A stretch of DNA of 64,000 nucleotides from CAWARU01 sp963805795 (GTDB lineage: Bacteria > Pseudomonadota > Gammaproteobacteria > UBA6186 > Azoamicaceae), in the NCBI GenBank assembly GCA_963805795.1, contig CAWDVG010000001.1:1178001-1242000 (forward strand). The letters are read 5' to 3'. Positions 54,699-63,286 of the stretch are shown here, one piece after another. The position numbers and the translations under genes are program-made. The notes under the pieces were generated by a model. That model saw only the letters and a list, made by a program, of their open reading frames with translations, searched no databases and was not told the origin of the DNA. Numbering within the stretch: the first letter of the stretch is position 1; each line of letters opens with the position of its first letter.

Positions 54699-54864
54699 TG
54701 TCCTGGTTCAAAGGCAGTATATCTGTGATGGAGTCGAAGTTCAATTAGTTATTTAAATAATTACTTTATTACTACCATATAGTCAGTATTACTCTTGATT
54801 TTTACAAAAGATATTTTGCATAATGTTTCGATATAAGTTGTATATTCACTAAAGGAGTAGGAAT

Positions 54865-57102
54865 ATGTCAGTTAATAAAACAGATGTTGTAAGCAAAATC
54901 AATACTGATGCCAAAGAGAGTGGCGCTGCTGCTCCTTTAAATCCTAACCCTGATTTAAATACGGATGGAACTGTTAATTCTGCAAGAAGGTCATTAAATA
55001 CGGATGCTGTTGGTGGCTCTCCAGTCAATGTGAGTCCCATCATAACCCCATCTGCTGCGGCTAAACCTAATGTAAATGTGGGTAGTGCCAGCGATCCGCA
55101 TTCCACGGGAAGCTCTCCCATTTTAATTTCAGCGAATGTCGGCCAAGGCCAAAAAGTTAAAGCAGATGGCGCTGCTTCCACCTCCCCTGCGAGCAGCGGC
55201 GGTTCCGGTTCATCTTATGTTATGGTTGATCCCACAGGCAAAGATATTTCACCTCTCTCATCTGAAAGGGGGGCACGTATTTCTCCCCCGCCCAGTGTTA
55301 CCGCACATACCCCCAATCTCGCTTCGCATATAATAAATCCACTTTCAACCGATGGTACAAGCCATACACCACCACTTCATCCTAAATCAGGAAAAGACAC
55401 TGTCACCGCAACTGCAGTTTCTGCTGCATTGCTTGCAGCCGCTAGCACTCCTGTTCAGGTTAGTGTTAATAATTCAAATAAAGTGGCAGCAGCTGGTACC
55501 GGTGGCGGGGTTGCACCTACCACACGACCACCTGCGCAAGTCATCTCGGGAGGAGTAACTCCTAATAAAGTTGGGAATTCGGGTTCCCCAACAGGCACCC
55601 TCTCTACCTCAGCCGCAACTGCCGCTGCGGCAGCAATACAAACAAATCCTATGCTGCATACAGACATGATCGATCCTACCAAAAGACGAAGTTCTGTCGC
55701 TTCAATGGGAGGTGAATGGCATGTAACAGATAATCCTACATCACTCTCCTCCAACAGAGCCTTAAGTACCGGATCAGGATCCGAAGGGAGTTCTCCTATG
55801 GGTTCTGCACGAGATAGTTATGTCAATATATCGCCCAGTATAACTATCCCTGGTGGCCCCGGTGGTCCTATCGCTGTTGGCGGTGCTTCGCCTATATTAC
55901 CGGCAGCAACGACAAAAACGGCTGCAATAGCGGCTGTAGCCGCTGCAGGTAGTGGAAGTATAAATACAAATCCTATTTCTCTTGATACAAAAACCAAATC
56001 TGATTCAGATATAGCAGCTGCTGCAGGGGCTATCTCCGCTGTAAGTGCAAATGCTGGAGCAAAATCCTTGTCAGATAGTATGGATTTAAATATCAGCAGA
56101 GCGAGTCCGAATATTGAGGCATCTCCTTTCAGTGGAAGCCCAAGTTATACTTTTGTACATGTATTAGATGGAGAAAAACCACCAGAGAACATACCCGTTC
56201 CCGGAAGACACGAATATTACCAACGCGCCACTGATTCCCTTATCCCTATCGCTATTGACCCAGTAGTACCCATGGTCCCTGCTGCTAGCACATCCGCTCC
56301 CTTAAGAGGCCCGCATCCTTCACCAAGTCCCAATCCAATGTTAATCACTGCAGCTGCGAGTACAATCCCTAAGCCCAATGCAGATTCCAGTTCGGGCTCT
56401 TCTGGTGAGAATTCCCCTACTGCCCAATCACATAATACTTCACGCAGTATGATACACGGTGTCCCTCCTATCAATATTAATGCAATAGGAAGTTCTACAA
56501 GAGTCACCGCTGTTGGTATTTTAGCTATTACAGCAGGCTTGCCTGCAGCAGCATCAACAGGTAATGACTCAAAACAAAATGCAGTTCAGCATTCAAAATC
56601 AATCTATGATAAGAAGCATGCTGATGAAGACAACCAGGAAATTATTGATCATATTGTTCATTGCAAAAATATGTTATTTGAATTTAATAATAAATTGGCG
56701 TTAGCCAAAACTGCTGGCAAATCCACACTAATTAAACTCTATACCGACAGTATCATCACAATGAATGAAAATATTGCTAATGCACAGAGTCACTGCCAAA
56801 ACCCCAACAATTCTGCATCTACTCCAGTACAAACAAGCAACAATGCTAAAATAGGTGATGAAAGTTCACAGCAAAAAATAGAAAGACTCCAAAAAGAGAA
56901 AACGATAGCAGAACAACGACTTAATGAACAAAATGCCATTATCACACAAAGAAATATGGATTTAGCCGCTCTATTAAAAAGTCAACAGGAAGAACAAAAG
57001 AAAAAACAAGAAGAACTTGCGGCTGCGCATAATACAGGCAAGATAGTGGGTGCACAAGATGCCATGGCACGTGAAAGAGCTAGACAAACTAGAATCACCT
57101 AG
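54865..57102 (+). CDS. Large Ala/Ser/Pro-rich low-complexity protein with C-terminal coiled coil
   Basis: 745 residues, ATG preceded by AAAGGAGTAGGAAT. About 590 N-terminal residues are disordered and rich in A, S, P, G, N and T, with recurrent motifs such as SPI, NPN and TNPIS. Residues about 600-650 may be helical (EIIDHIVHCKNMLFEFNNKLALAK), and about 680-730 form a coiled coil (QQKIERLQKEKTIAEQRLNEQ ... KSQQEEQKKKQEELAAAH). No signal peptide is seen, though several short alternating Ala stretches (AAIAAVAAAG) occur. It is transcribed divergently from msbA. A secreted effector is possible for a host-associated lineage, but nothing proves it. Confidence 0.72.
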   Translation: MSVNKTDVVSKINTDAKESGAAAPLNPNPDLNTDGTVNSARRSLNTDAVGGSPVNVSPIITPSAAAKPNVNVGSASDPHSTGSSPILISANVGQGQKVKADGAASTSPASSGGSGSSYVMVDPTGKDISPLSSERGARISPPPSVTAHTPNLASHIINPLSTDGTSHTPPLHPKSGKDTVTATAVSAALLAAASTPVQVSVNNSNKVAAAGTGGGVAPTTRPPAQVISGGVTPNKVGNSGSPTGTLSTSAATAAAAAIQTNPMLHTDMIDPTKRRSSVASMGGEWHVTDNPTSLSSNRALSTGSGSEGSSPMGSARDSYVNISPSITIPGGPGGPIAVGGASPILPAATTKTAAIAAVAAAGSGSINTNPISLDTKTKSDSDIAAAAGAISAVSANAGAKSLSDSMDLNISRASPNIEASPFSGSPSYTFVHVLDGEKPPENIPVPGRHEYYQRATDSLIPIAIDPVVPMVPAASTSAPLRGPHPSPSPNPMLITAAASTIPKPNADSSSGSSGENSPTAQSHNTSRSMIHGVPPININAIGSSTRVTAVGILAITAGLPAAASTGNDSKQNAVQHSKSIYDKKHADEDNQEIIDHIVHCKNMLFEFNNKLALAKTAGKSTLIKLYTDSIITMNENIANAQSHCQNPNNSASTPVQTSNNAKIGDESSQQKIERLQKEKTIAEQRLNEQNAIITQRNMDLAALLKSQQEEQKKKQEELAAAHNTGKIVGAQDAMARERARQTRIT

Positions 57103-57189
57103 AAGCGACTCGTATATTGAAAAACTCGTAAATGTTCAGGCACTATCCTAGAACGTCCAATGTTATTTGTATCAACTACTCCATAGGTC

Positions 57190-57990
57190 CTATGGAATTG
57201 TTACAAACATTCCAAGACTAATAAACCATGAATCTTTAAGTTTTAAACGTTTTGGACTCGATAATGCAAACTCTTGCGAGCTGACATTATTAAATTGTTT
57301 TGTTGATTCATAGCCTATCATAAACCGAACACCGCTGGTGCAATAAGTATATTGCGCCCCTAGCCCCAGTCTTAATAGAGATCGCGTTTGATCAAAAGTT
57401 CTCGTAAAATTATTAATATTAACAGGGCCTGAGCCTTCCAAAACCTGTACATCTTGATAATAACAATGTGATCGAATAGTTCCAACGTAGGCAAGCAATT
57501 CAACGGGATTTCTAAATAAACTATTACCTAAGAAGTTGCAAACCGGATAAAATCCCATCAGTCCAACATGCCAGCCTTTAATTCTACTTTTACTTAAATG
57601 AACTTCAGGTGGGTCCGTCACAGGAACGCCCAATGAAAGTTCCCCACCATTAAGGGTAGAGGTTTTGGTTCGAGTAGGTGTCATTTCATAACCAAGCTCA
57701 ACACCTAAATAATCGCAAAGTTTCAAGCCAAAATAAAGATTACCTTGAAGATAATGTCTTTTAAATAAGTTACTTCCAAAACCATTGACCGGCTGTGTAT
57801 AACGCCATTGAGCATCAATACCTAGATAAGGTTGGCAGTAATAATTATTAATATCCATGTAATCCCAAGCAAAGGCTTTAAAAGGGGCAAGGGTTAGACT
57901 TAGAAGGGTAAGAATTAAATAAGAAAGTATTAAAATATTATTTTTCAAGATATTATGTTTCAAGATATTATTTTTGAATAAACTTCGCAT
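57190..57990 (-). CDS. Outer-membrane beta-barrel protein
   Basis: 266 residues from ATG 57990 (GGGAG 9 nt upstream); a longer frame to 58029 is less likely. A signal sequence (ILSYLILTLLSLTLAPFKAFA) is followed by alternating strands with aromatic girdle residues such as YLGIDAQWRY, GNLYFGLKLCDYLGVELGYEM, GWHVGLMGFYP, LRLGLGAQYTY and SWFISLGMFVTIP at the end, an OmpA/OmpW-like 8-strand layout. The N-terminal NNILKHNILKNNIL comes from a short duplicated DNA stretch. Porin, adhesin or structural role unknown. Confidence 0.75.
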   Translation of the reverse strand: MRSLFKNNILKHNILKNNILILSYLILTLLSLTLAPFKAFAWDYMDINNYYCQPYLGIDAQWRYTQPVNGFGSNLFKRHYLQGNLYFGLKLCDYLGVELGYEMTPTRTKTSTLNGGELSLGVPVTDPPEVHLSKSRIKGWHVGLMGFYPVCNFLGNSLFRNPVELLAYVGTIRSHCYYQDVQVLEGSGPVNINNFTRTFDQTRSLLRLGLGAQYTYCTSGVRFMIGYESTKQFNNVSSQEFALSSPKRLKLKDSWFISLGMFVTIP

Positions 57991-58024
57991 ACTACTACTC
58001 CCTTCGCGATACAAACTGCAACTG

Positions 58025-58066
58025 CTCACGTATTACTCTTCACGTACAACCCTTCACGCATTACCG
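58025..58066. repeat. Three 15-bp imperfect tandem repeats upstream of the beta-barrel gene
   Basis: CTCACGTATTAC, TTCACGTACAAC and TTCACGCATTAC follow at 15-bp spacing, with a further inverted CGTGAAACG and TTCACGCAC nearby, between holB and the barrel gene start. They may be regulator sites or a minisatellite. Confidence 0.55.
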
Positions 58067-58116
58067 TGAAACGTCCATATTATTGAACCCTCAACGTAAC
58101 TGTTCACGCACTAGGC

Positions 58117-58971
58117 TCAAGTTTGAGTATAATATTGAATCAGCAATGCCTCAAGCATTAATTGCGTGTTGAGTTGACTATGTTCATGCAATGAACGCCT
58201 CGTTTCATAGACTGCATCTAAAAAATAAAAAGCAGATTGAGCTTTTACCCTATTTTCTATCTTATTCTCCGATTTGTTCCCCTCCCTCCCCCATTTTTGG
58301 GTTAGCTGACAAATTTGCCCATTCAAAACCACCATCAAACAAAACAATAAACGATCAACATCTTCTTTTAACCAAAGAGCAGCCAAGGCAACTGGTTCTA
58401 TTTGTTTCAATGCTAACAATTGCAAATCCTGTGCTACCTTCTCTTGCAACGATACTTGAATATCTACTTCACATAGATTTTGAGAACTGCCAGTGCTGTT
58501 GGATCGAACTCTATGACAGCGGCTTAAAATCGTTGCTGGCAAAGTATGCGGTTTTATGGAAACTAATATAAATAAGGTATCGACTGCTACTTCTTCTAGA
58601 GTTTTTAACAAGGCATTGGCAGCCTGCAAATTCATCGCTTCAGCAGGATAAATAAAGGCTACTTTGCGAGCTGCAATCTGGGGTTTAGCTTGTACCCAAT
58701 CGATTAAACCTCGCACTTGATCAATCTTTATCGCATGATTTTTTTCTAAAGGTTCCACACGATAAAAATCGGGATGACTATTTGCTTTTAATAATGGCCC
58801 ACTTCTGATTGAATCTTCACAGAGCAATTCATAAGCAAATTGATAACATTCACTTTCCTCTACTGTATTTTGTAGATTTCCAACCCAAAGAATAGCGCCC
58901 GTTTTTGGCCAATATTGATATGTCGATGGATGATTATTCAAGTATTCATACCTATTTTGGCTTCTAGCCAT
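58117..58971 (-). CDS. holB: HolB: DNA polymerase III delta' subunit, reduced N-terminal region
   Basis: 284 residues, against about 334 in E. coli. Recognised by SHPDFYRVEPLE, IKIDQVRGLIDWVQAKPQIAARKVAFIYPAEAMNLQAANALLKTLEEV and ILSRCHRV. The usual Walker A-like start is lost, and the zinc-binding CxxCxxC module expected after AYELLC is absent (EDSIRSGPLLKANSHPD follows directly). It is part of the clamp loader. It overlaps tmk by 34 nt, as the gene pair commonly does. Confidence 0.88.
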   Translation of the reverse strand: MARSQNRYEYLNNHPSTYQYWPKTGAILWVGNLQNTVEESECYQFAYELLCEDSIRSGPLLKANSHPDFYRVEPLEKNHAIKIDQVRGLIDWVQAKPQIAARKVAFIYPAEAMNLQAANALLKTLEEVAVDTLFILVSIKPHTLPATILSRCHRVRSNSTGSSQNLCEVDIQVSLQEKVAQDLQLLALKQIEPVALAALWLKEDVDRLLFCLMVVLNGQICQLTQKWGREGNKSENKIENRVKAQSAFYFLDAVYETRRSLHEHSQLNTQLMLEALLIQYYTQT

Positions 58972-59582
58972 GCATCAATAATAGTCCTCACCTCTTTCCA
59001 AACTTCTTCCAAAGGTTTTGAAGCATCAATAATCCTAAAACGTTTGGGATTTTGCTCGGCTCTCGTTTTATAAACCGAACGCACGCGCTCAAAAAATTCT
59101 ATTTTTTCAAGTTCAAAACGATCGGGGTGTCCATCACGCCCCTTGATTCTTTCTAATCCAATACTGGGCTCTGCATCGAAGAGAAAAGTTAAATCGGGCT
59201 CAAATTGTTCCAAGACCCAAGTTTCCAATGCTTTTATTTTTTGTAAGTCCATGCCTCTGCCCCCGCCTTGGTAGGCGAAACTCGCATCGGTGAAACGATC
59301 GCATAATACCCAAGCTCCTCGTTTTAGTGCAGGTTGGATAATGGTAGCAACATGCTGAGCACGAGCAGCAAACATCAGCAACAATTCTGTCTTAGGAGCA
59401 ACAATTTCATGTCGATGTGCAAGTAGCACATCTCTAATTTCTTCACCCATGGGTGTACCACCAGGCTCTCGGGTTATCACAACATCTATCGCTTTTTGCT
59501 GTAACCATTCAGCCAATCGTTTCAAATGGGTGGTTTTTCCTAATCCTTCGATGCCCTCAAAACTAATAAACATATTTTTCAT
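58938..59582 (-). CDS. tmk: Tmk: thymidylate kinase
   Basis: 214 residues from ATG 59582, directly after the mltG stop; a longer frame into mltG is not needed. P-loop FEGIEGLGKTTHLKRL, DR(E/R) region VVITREPGGTPMGEEIRDVLL, then WVLCDRFTDASFAYQGGGRG and the lid KGRDGHPDRFELE. It makes dTDP from dTMP. Confidence 0.95.
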   Translation of the reverse strand: MKNMFISFEGIEGLGKTTHLKRLAEWLQQKAIDVVITREPGGTPMGEEIRDVLLAHRHEIVAPKTELLLMFAARAQHVATIIQPALKRGAWVLCDRFTDASFAYQGGGRGMDLQKIKALETWVLEQFEPDLTFLFDAEPSIGLERIKGRDGHPDRFELEKIEFFERVRSVYKTRAEQNPKRFRIIDASKPLEEVWKEVRTIIDAWLEAKIGMNT

Positions 59583-59586
59583 ACTT

Positions 59587-60864
59587 TTATGTATTCTCTG
59601 CCGCATAGAGGCTTTTAGGCTGTTCAAGTTCCAAGAAAAATTGGAATCGTAATAAAGGAATAAGATTGAGCTGCAATTCTGGCAAAGGCAGTAGTTTAAG
59701 TCGAAACGCTGGTGAATGCTCTAATTGCAATGCTTCCGAAGGTTGTAGTTGAATAGCCATGTTCCGCGCAGCATTGAATGGCGTGTGCTGATTTTGATAT
59801 CCTGACTTTTCCTGTGTTTTTAGCTTTTGTTTTTCTATTTTCTGTTGACTTAGCAGGATACGCCGATAATGATTAACAGCTGCTTGATGTTCTTCTAAGG
59901 TTTTGGAGAAAATATGTCCCTTACAGTTTCCTCTGGATACAAAATATAAACTGTCGCCATTTTTGGGTTGAAGCGCAGCTAAAATTGCTTTTTCACTGGG
60001 CATTGCAATCGGAGTGGGAGGTAGTCCTGTATTCACATAGGTATTATATGGATTTTGTAGCTTTAACAATTCTGTGGTAATAGTTCCCGTGTAAGCTTTA
60101 CCCGCGCCATAAATTACAGTGGGATCAGCTTGCAAAGGCATGCCACGCAGTAAACGACGATGAAATACTCCAGAAATTTCTTTGTATTCATCAAAATGAC
60201 AAGATTCTTTTTCAATGATAGAAGCTAGAATTAATATCTGATAGGGGTTATTCACTGCCAACACTGAACCCCGTTTTTCCCATGCCTTCATAAGCTTCTC
60301 TTGCATGATATTATAAGCTCTTTGTAAAAAAGCAAGATCCGTCGTTCCTAATGGGAAATAGTAAGTATCGGGAAAAAAATGTCCTTCTGGATGCTTATCT
60401 GCATGTCCTAGTTTTGCCATGATTTCTTGAGGCTTTAATCCCACTAAGGTATGTTTTATATATGGGGACTCATGCAGCATCTGCATTAAGGTTTCAAAAT
60501 TCCATCCCTCAACGATGGTGAGGGAATGTTGCATTACTTTGCCAGAAGTAAGCAATTGAATCACATCCTGGGCCGTACTCCCCTCCTTAATAAAATATTC
60601 ACCCGCTTTTAATTGGGCACGAGCATTGGTTATAAAAACCCACCAGGTAAAAAGACTTGGATTAGATAATATTCCGTCTTTGGCCATGCGATCGGCTATT
60701 TTCTGAGTAGGCATACCCGGTGTTACTAGTAAAACATAACCAGAAGGTTGGATGGATAAAGGTGACTCTGTCATTTGTTGCATTAAGTAATAGGCACAGA
60801 ATGCAGATCCTATCAGCAGGATCAAAATGAAGGTAAGGATCAATTTTCGAAGGATTTTTACCAT
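59587..60864 (-). CDS. mltG: MltG: endolytic murein transglycosylase
   Basis: 425 residues with one N-terminal membrane segment (LILTFILILLIGSAFCAYYLM). Family blocks are GEYFIKEGSTAQDVIQLLTSGKV, EGHFFPDTYYFPLGT, ILASIIEKESCHFDEYKEISGVFHRRL with the catalytic Glu, GMPLQADPTVIYG and PYNTYVNTGLPPTPIAMPSE. The C-terminal 80 residues beyond the family core are Gln/Leu-rich and unusual. It cleaves nascent glycan strands. It stands between fabF and tmk as in many gammaproteobacteria. Confidence 0.95.
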   Translation of the reverse strand: MVKILRKLILTFILILLIGSAFCAYYLMQQMTESPLSIQPSGYVLLVTPGMPTQKIADRMAKDGILSNPSLFTWWVFITNARAQLKAGEYFIKEGSTAQDVIQLLTSGKVMQHSLTIVEGWNFETLMQMLHESPYIKHTLVGLKPQEIMAKLGHADKHPEGHFFPDTYYFPLGTTDLAFLQRAYNIMQEKLMKAWEKRGSVLAVNNPYQILILASIIEKESCHFDEYKEISGVFHRRLLRGMPLQADPTVIYGAGKAYTGTITTELLKLQNPYNTYVNTGLPPTPIAMPSEKAILAALQPKNGDSLYFVSRGNCKGHIFSKTLEEHQAAVNHYRRILLSQQKIEKQKLKTQEKSGYQNQHTPFNAARNMAIQLQPSEALQLEHSPAFRLKLLPLPELQLNLIPLLRFQFFLELEQPKSLYAAENT

Positions 60865-60882
60865 CGCGAAGCGTACATTGAA

Positions 60883-62139
60883 TTATTCACTGAAACGTTT
60901 TAGAACTAAAGTACCATTGGTGCCGCCAAACCCAAAGGAATTTGACATTGCAAACTCAATATTTATTGGCTTAGCCTGATGCGGCACAAAATCTAAATCA
61001 CATTCTTCATCTGGCTCATCTAAATTAATAGTAGGAGGTGCTACTTGATCACGTATGGCAAAAGCCGTATAAATAGCTTCAACTGCGCCTGCCGCCCCCA
61101 ATAAATGACCTGTCATTGATTTAGTAGAACTAACGGCAACTGTTTTCGCTGCCTCATTTAAGGCGGTTTTAATAGCTCTTGCTTCCTCTAAGTCACCAGC
61201 CGGGGTTGAAGTCCCATGCGCATTGATATAATCGATATCACTGGGTGAAACTTTTGCATCACGCATCGCATTTTTCATGGAAGTCACGGCACCGATACCG
61301 GAAGGACGGGTGATGTGGAAAGCATCACTGCTCATACCAAACCCTATGACTTCTGCAATAATAACTGCGCCTCGTTTTTTTGCATGCTCTAATTCTTCCA
61401 ACATGAGTACGCCAGCACCGTCACCCAATACAAATCCATCCCGATTTCTATCCCAAGGACGACTGGCAGCTTCAGGATTTTCGTTGCGCGTAGATAGGGC
61501 TCTTGCTGCAGCAAAACCTGCAATACCCAAAGGCGTACTAGCATATTCTGCTCCCCCTGCTACCATGACATCTGCATCACCATGTTGAATGCAACGAAAT
61601 GCTAAACCAATACTATGGGTACCGGTGGTACAGGCAGTGGCAACCGCTAAATTAGGTCCTTTAAAACCATGATTGATCGACACATGGCCGGAAACCATGT
61701 TGATAATGGAACCTGGAATAAAAAAGGGAGAAATGCGTTTTGGACCTGATTGGCTTAAAACCCCCTGATTTAATTCTATCGTCCCGATACCTCCAATCCC
61801 AGAACCGATGGATACCCCTACTCGATCGAGATCCAGATGCGGCATTTCCATTAAACCGGAATGTTTGACAGCTTCAGTGGCTGCAGCGACACCATATTGC
61901 ACGAATACATCGCATTTACGCGCTTCTTTAGCAGACATCACTGAGGTGGGATCAAAATTTTCAATGATACCTGCAAATTTTGTCGTGAAATCTGACATGT
62001 CAAAACCTTCGATAAGACGAATACCACTTTTTCCGGCCACAGCATTCTGCCAGGATTTTTCCGCTTGGTTTCCCAGTGGAGATATCATACCTGCGCCTGT
62101 TATTACCACCCGTCGTTTTGACACATCACACCTCATCAT
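60883..62139 (-). CDS. fabF: FabF: beta-ketoacyl-ACP synthase II
   Basis: 418 residues. Catalytic Cys is in VATACTTGTHSIGLAFRC, His in NAHGTSTPAGDLEE and in SMTGHLLGAAGAVEA, and the final NSFGFGGTNGTLVLKRF is typical. It elongates fatty acyl-ACP. It follows acpP by 20 bp. Confidence 0.97.
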   Translation of the reverse strand: MMRCDVSKRRVVITGAGMISPLGNQAEKSWQNAVAGKSGIRLIEGFDMSDFTTKFAGIIENFDPTSVMSAKEARKCDVFVQYGVAAATEAVKHSGLMEMPHLDLDRVGVSIGSGIGGIGTIELNQGVLSQSGPKRISPFFIPGSIINMVSGHVSINHGFKGPNLAVATACTTGTHSIGLAFRCIQHGDADVMVAGGAEYASTPLGIAGFAAARALSTRNENPEAASRPWDRNRDGFVLGDGAGVLMLEELEHAKKRGAVIIAEVIGFGMSSDAFHITRPSGIGAVTSMKNAMRDAKVSPSDIDYINAHGTSTPAGDLEEARAIKTALNEAAKTVAVSSTKSMTGHLLGAAGAVEAIYTAFAIRDQVAPPTINLDEPDEECDLDFVPHQAKPINIEFAMSNSFGFGGTNGTLVLKRFSE

Positions 62140-62159
62140 TGTATCTTTGGACCTTTGAC

Positions 62160-62405
62160 TTAACTTTGCTCCACGGTTCTCGAGGCAACATAATCAATTG
62201 CATCTTTAACCGTAATGATTCTTTGAGCGTCTTCATCAGGAATTTCGGTTCCAAATTGCTCTTCAAGTGCCATGACAAGCTCTACCGTATCTAAAGAATC
62301 AGCACCTAAATCTTCCACAAAAGAAGCTTCTGGAACTAATTTACTTTCATCGACATCCAACTGCTCGGCAATGATTTTTTTGACACGCTCTTCAATTTTA
62401 GTCAT
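62160..62405 (-). CDS. acpP: AcpP: acyl carrier protein
   Basis: 81 residues, acidic. The phosphopantetheine Ser lies in EDLGADSLDTVELVMALEE. Usual length and place between fabG and fabF. Carrier of growing acyl chains. Confidence 0.98.
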   Translation of the reverse strand: MTKIEERVKKIIAEQLDVDESKLVPEASFVEDLGADSLDTVELVMALEEQFGTEIPDEDAQRIITVKDAIDYVASRTVEQS

Positions 62406-62548
62406 TTAACTAAACTCCTAACTGTAAATAAAACCTTCTAAAAATCTATGTACTGCATTATATGGAGTGCATGATTAGTTGCAACCCTAATCAACCTATT
62501 TTCTATACCCTTCATATACAACAATTGACTATTCATGCAAATATCTAA

Positions 62549-63286
62549 CTAACACATATACATACCGCCATTAACATGCAATGTTTCTCCCGTTACATAC
62601 GAGGCTTTTGCTAAATACAAAACGGCCTCCGCCACATCGTTAGCATCTCCCATTCGCATTAAAGGAATTTGTTCCAATAATTTGTTACGTTGATCTTCTG
62701 ATAAAACACGAGTCATGTCTGTATCAATAAACCCTGGTGAAACAACGTTTGCCGTGATTCCACGAGATCCCAGTTCTCGAGCAATAGATTTTGTTAGTCC
62801 AATCAAGCCCGCTTTAGCGGCTGCGTAGTTTGCTTGCCCTGCATTTCCTGTAGAAGCTACCACAGAACTGATATTCACAATACGGCCCCATCGATCCTTC
62901 ATCATTGAACGGATACAGGCTTGGATCAGACGAAATGGGCCGGTTATGTCGGCGGCAAGCACATCAGACCATTCATTTTCGCGCATCCGCAAAAAAAGGT
63001 TATCTGCTGTTATCCCTGCATTATTGACCAGAATATTAGGAGAACCCGCGAGGTTTGTTATCTTTGCCAGCCCTTCCCCGATACTTTTTTCATCCATAAT
63101 ATTCATGACAATCCCAAAACCTTTAAGGCCCCTAGCCTTTAAATCTTCAGTGATTTTCAATGCGCCTTCTTCAGTGGTTGCCGTACCCACAATAGTGGCA
63201 TCCTCTTTGCCTAATGTGATAGCAATGGCATGACCAATGCCTCGAGAAGCACCCGTCACTAAGGCTAATTTACCATTTATGGACAT
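62549..63286 (-). CDS. fabG: FabG: 3-oxoacyl-ACP reductase
   Basis: 245 residues, short-chain dehydrogenase. NAD(P) motif TGASRGIGHAIA, NNAGIT, and catalytic IVNISSVVAS plus YAAAKAG (Tyr and Lys). It reduces 3-oxoacyl-ACP with NADPH. Overlaps fabD by 10 nt. Confidence 0.97.
   Translation of the reverse strand: MSINGKLALVTGASRGIGHAIAITLGKEDATIVGTATTEEGALKITEDLKARGLKGFGIVMNIMDEKSIGEGLAKITNLAGSPNILVNNAGITADNLFLRMRENEWSDVLAADITGPFRLIQACIRSMMKDRWGRIVNISSVVASTGNAGQANYAAAKAGLIGLTKSIARELGSRGITANVVSPGFIDTDMTRVLSEDQRNKLLEQIPLMRMGDANDVAEAVLYLAKASYVTGETLHVNGGMYMC

Noticed and set aside
54849..55181. 110-codon antisense frame over the Ala/Ser-rich gene
   Set aside because: Composition mirrors the sense low-complexity codons; the sense gene has a clear ribosome site and a coiled-coil C-terminus.
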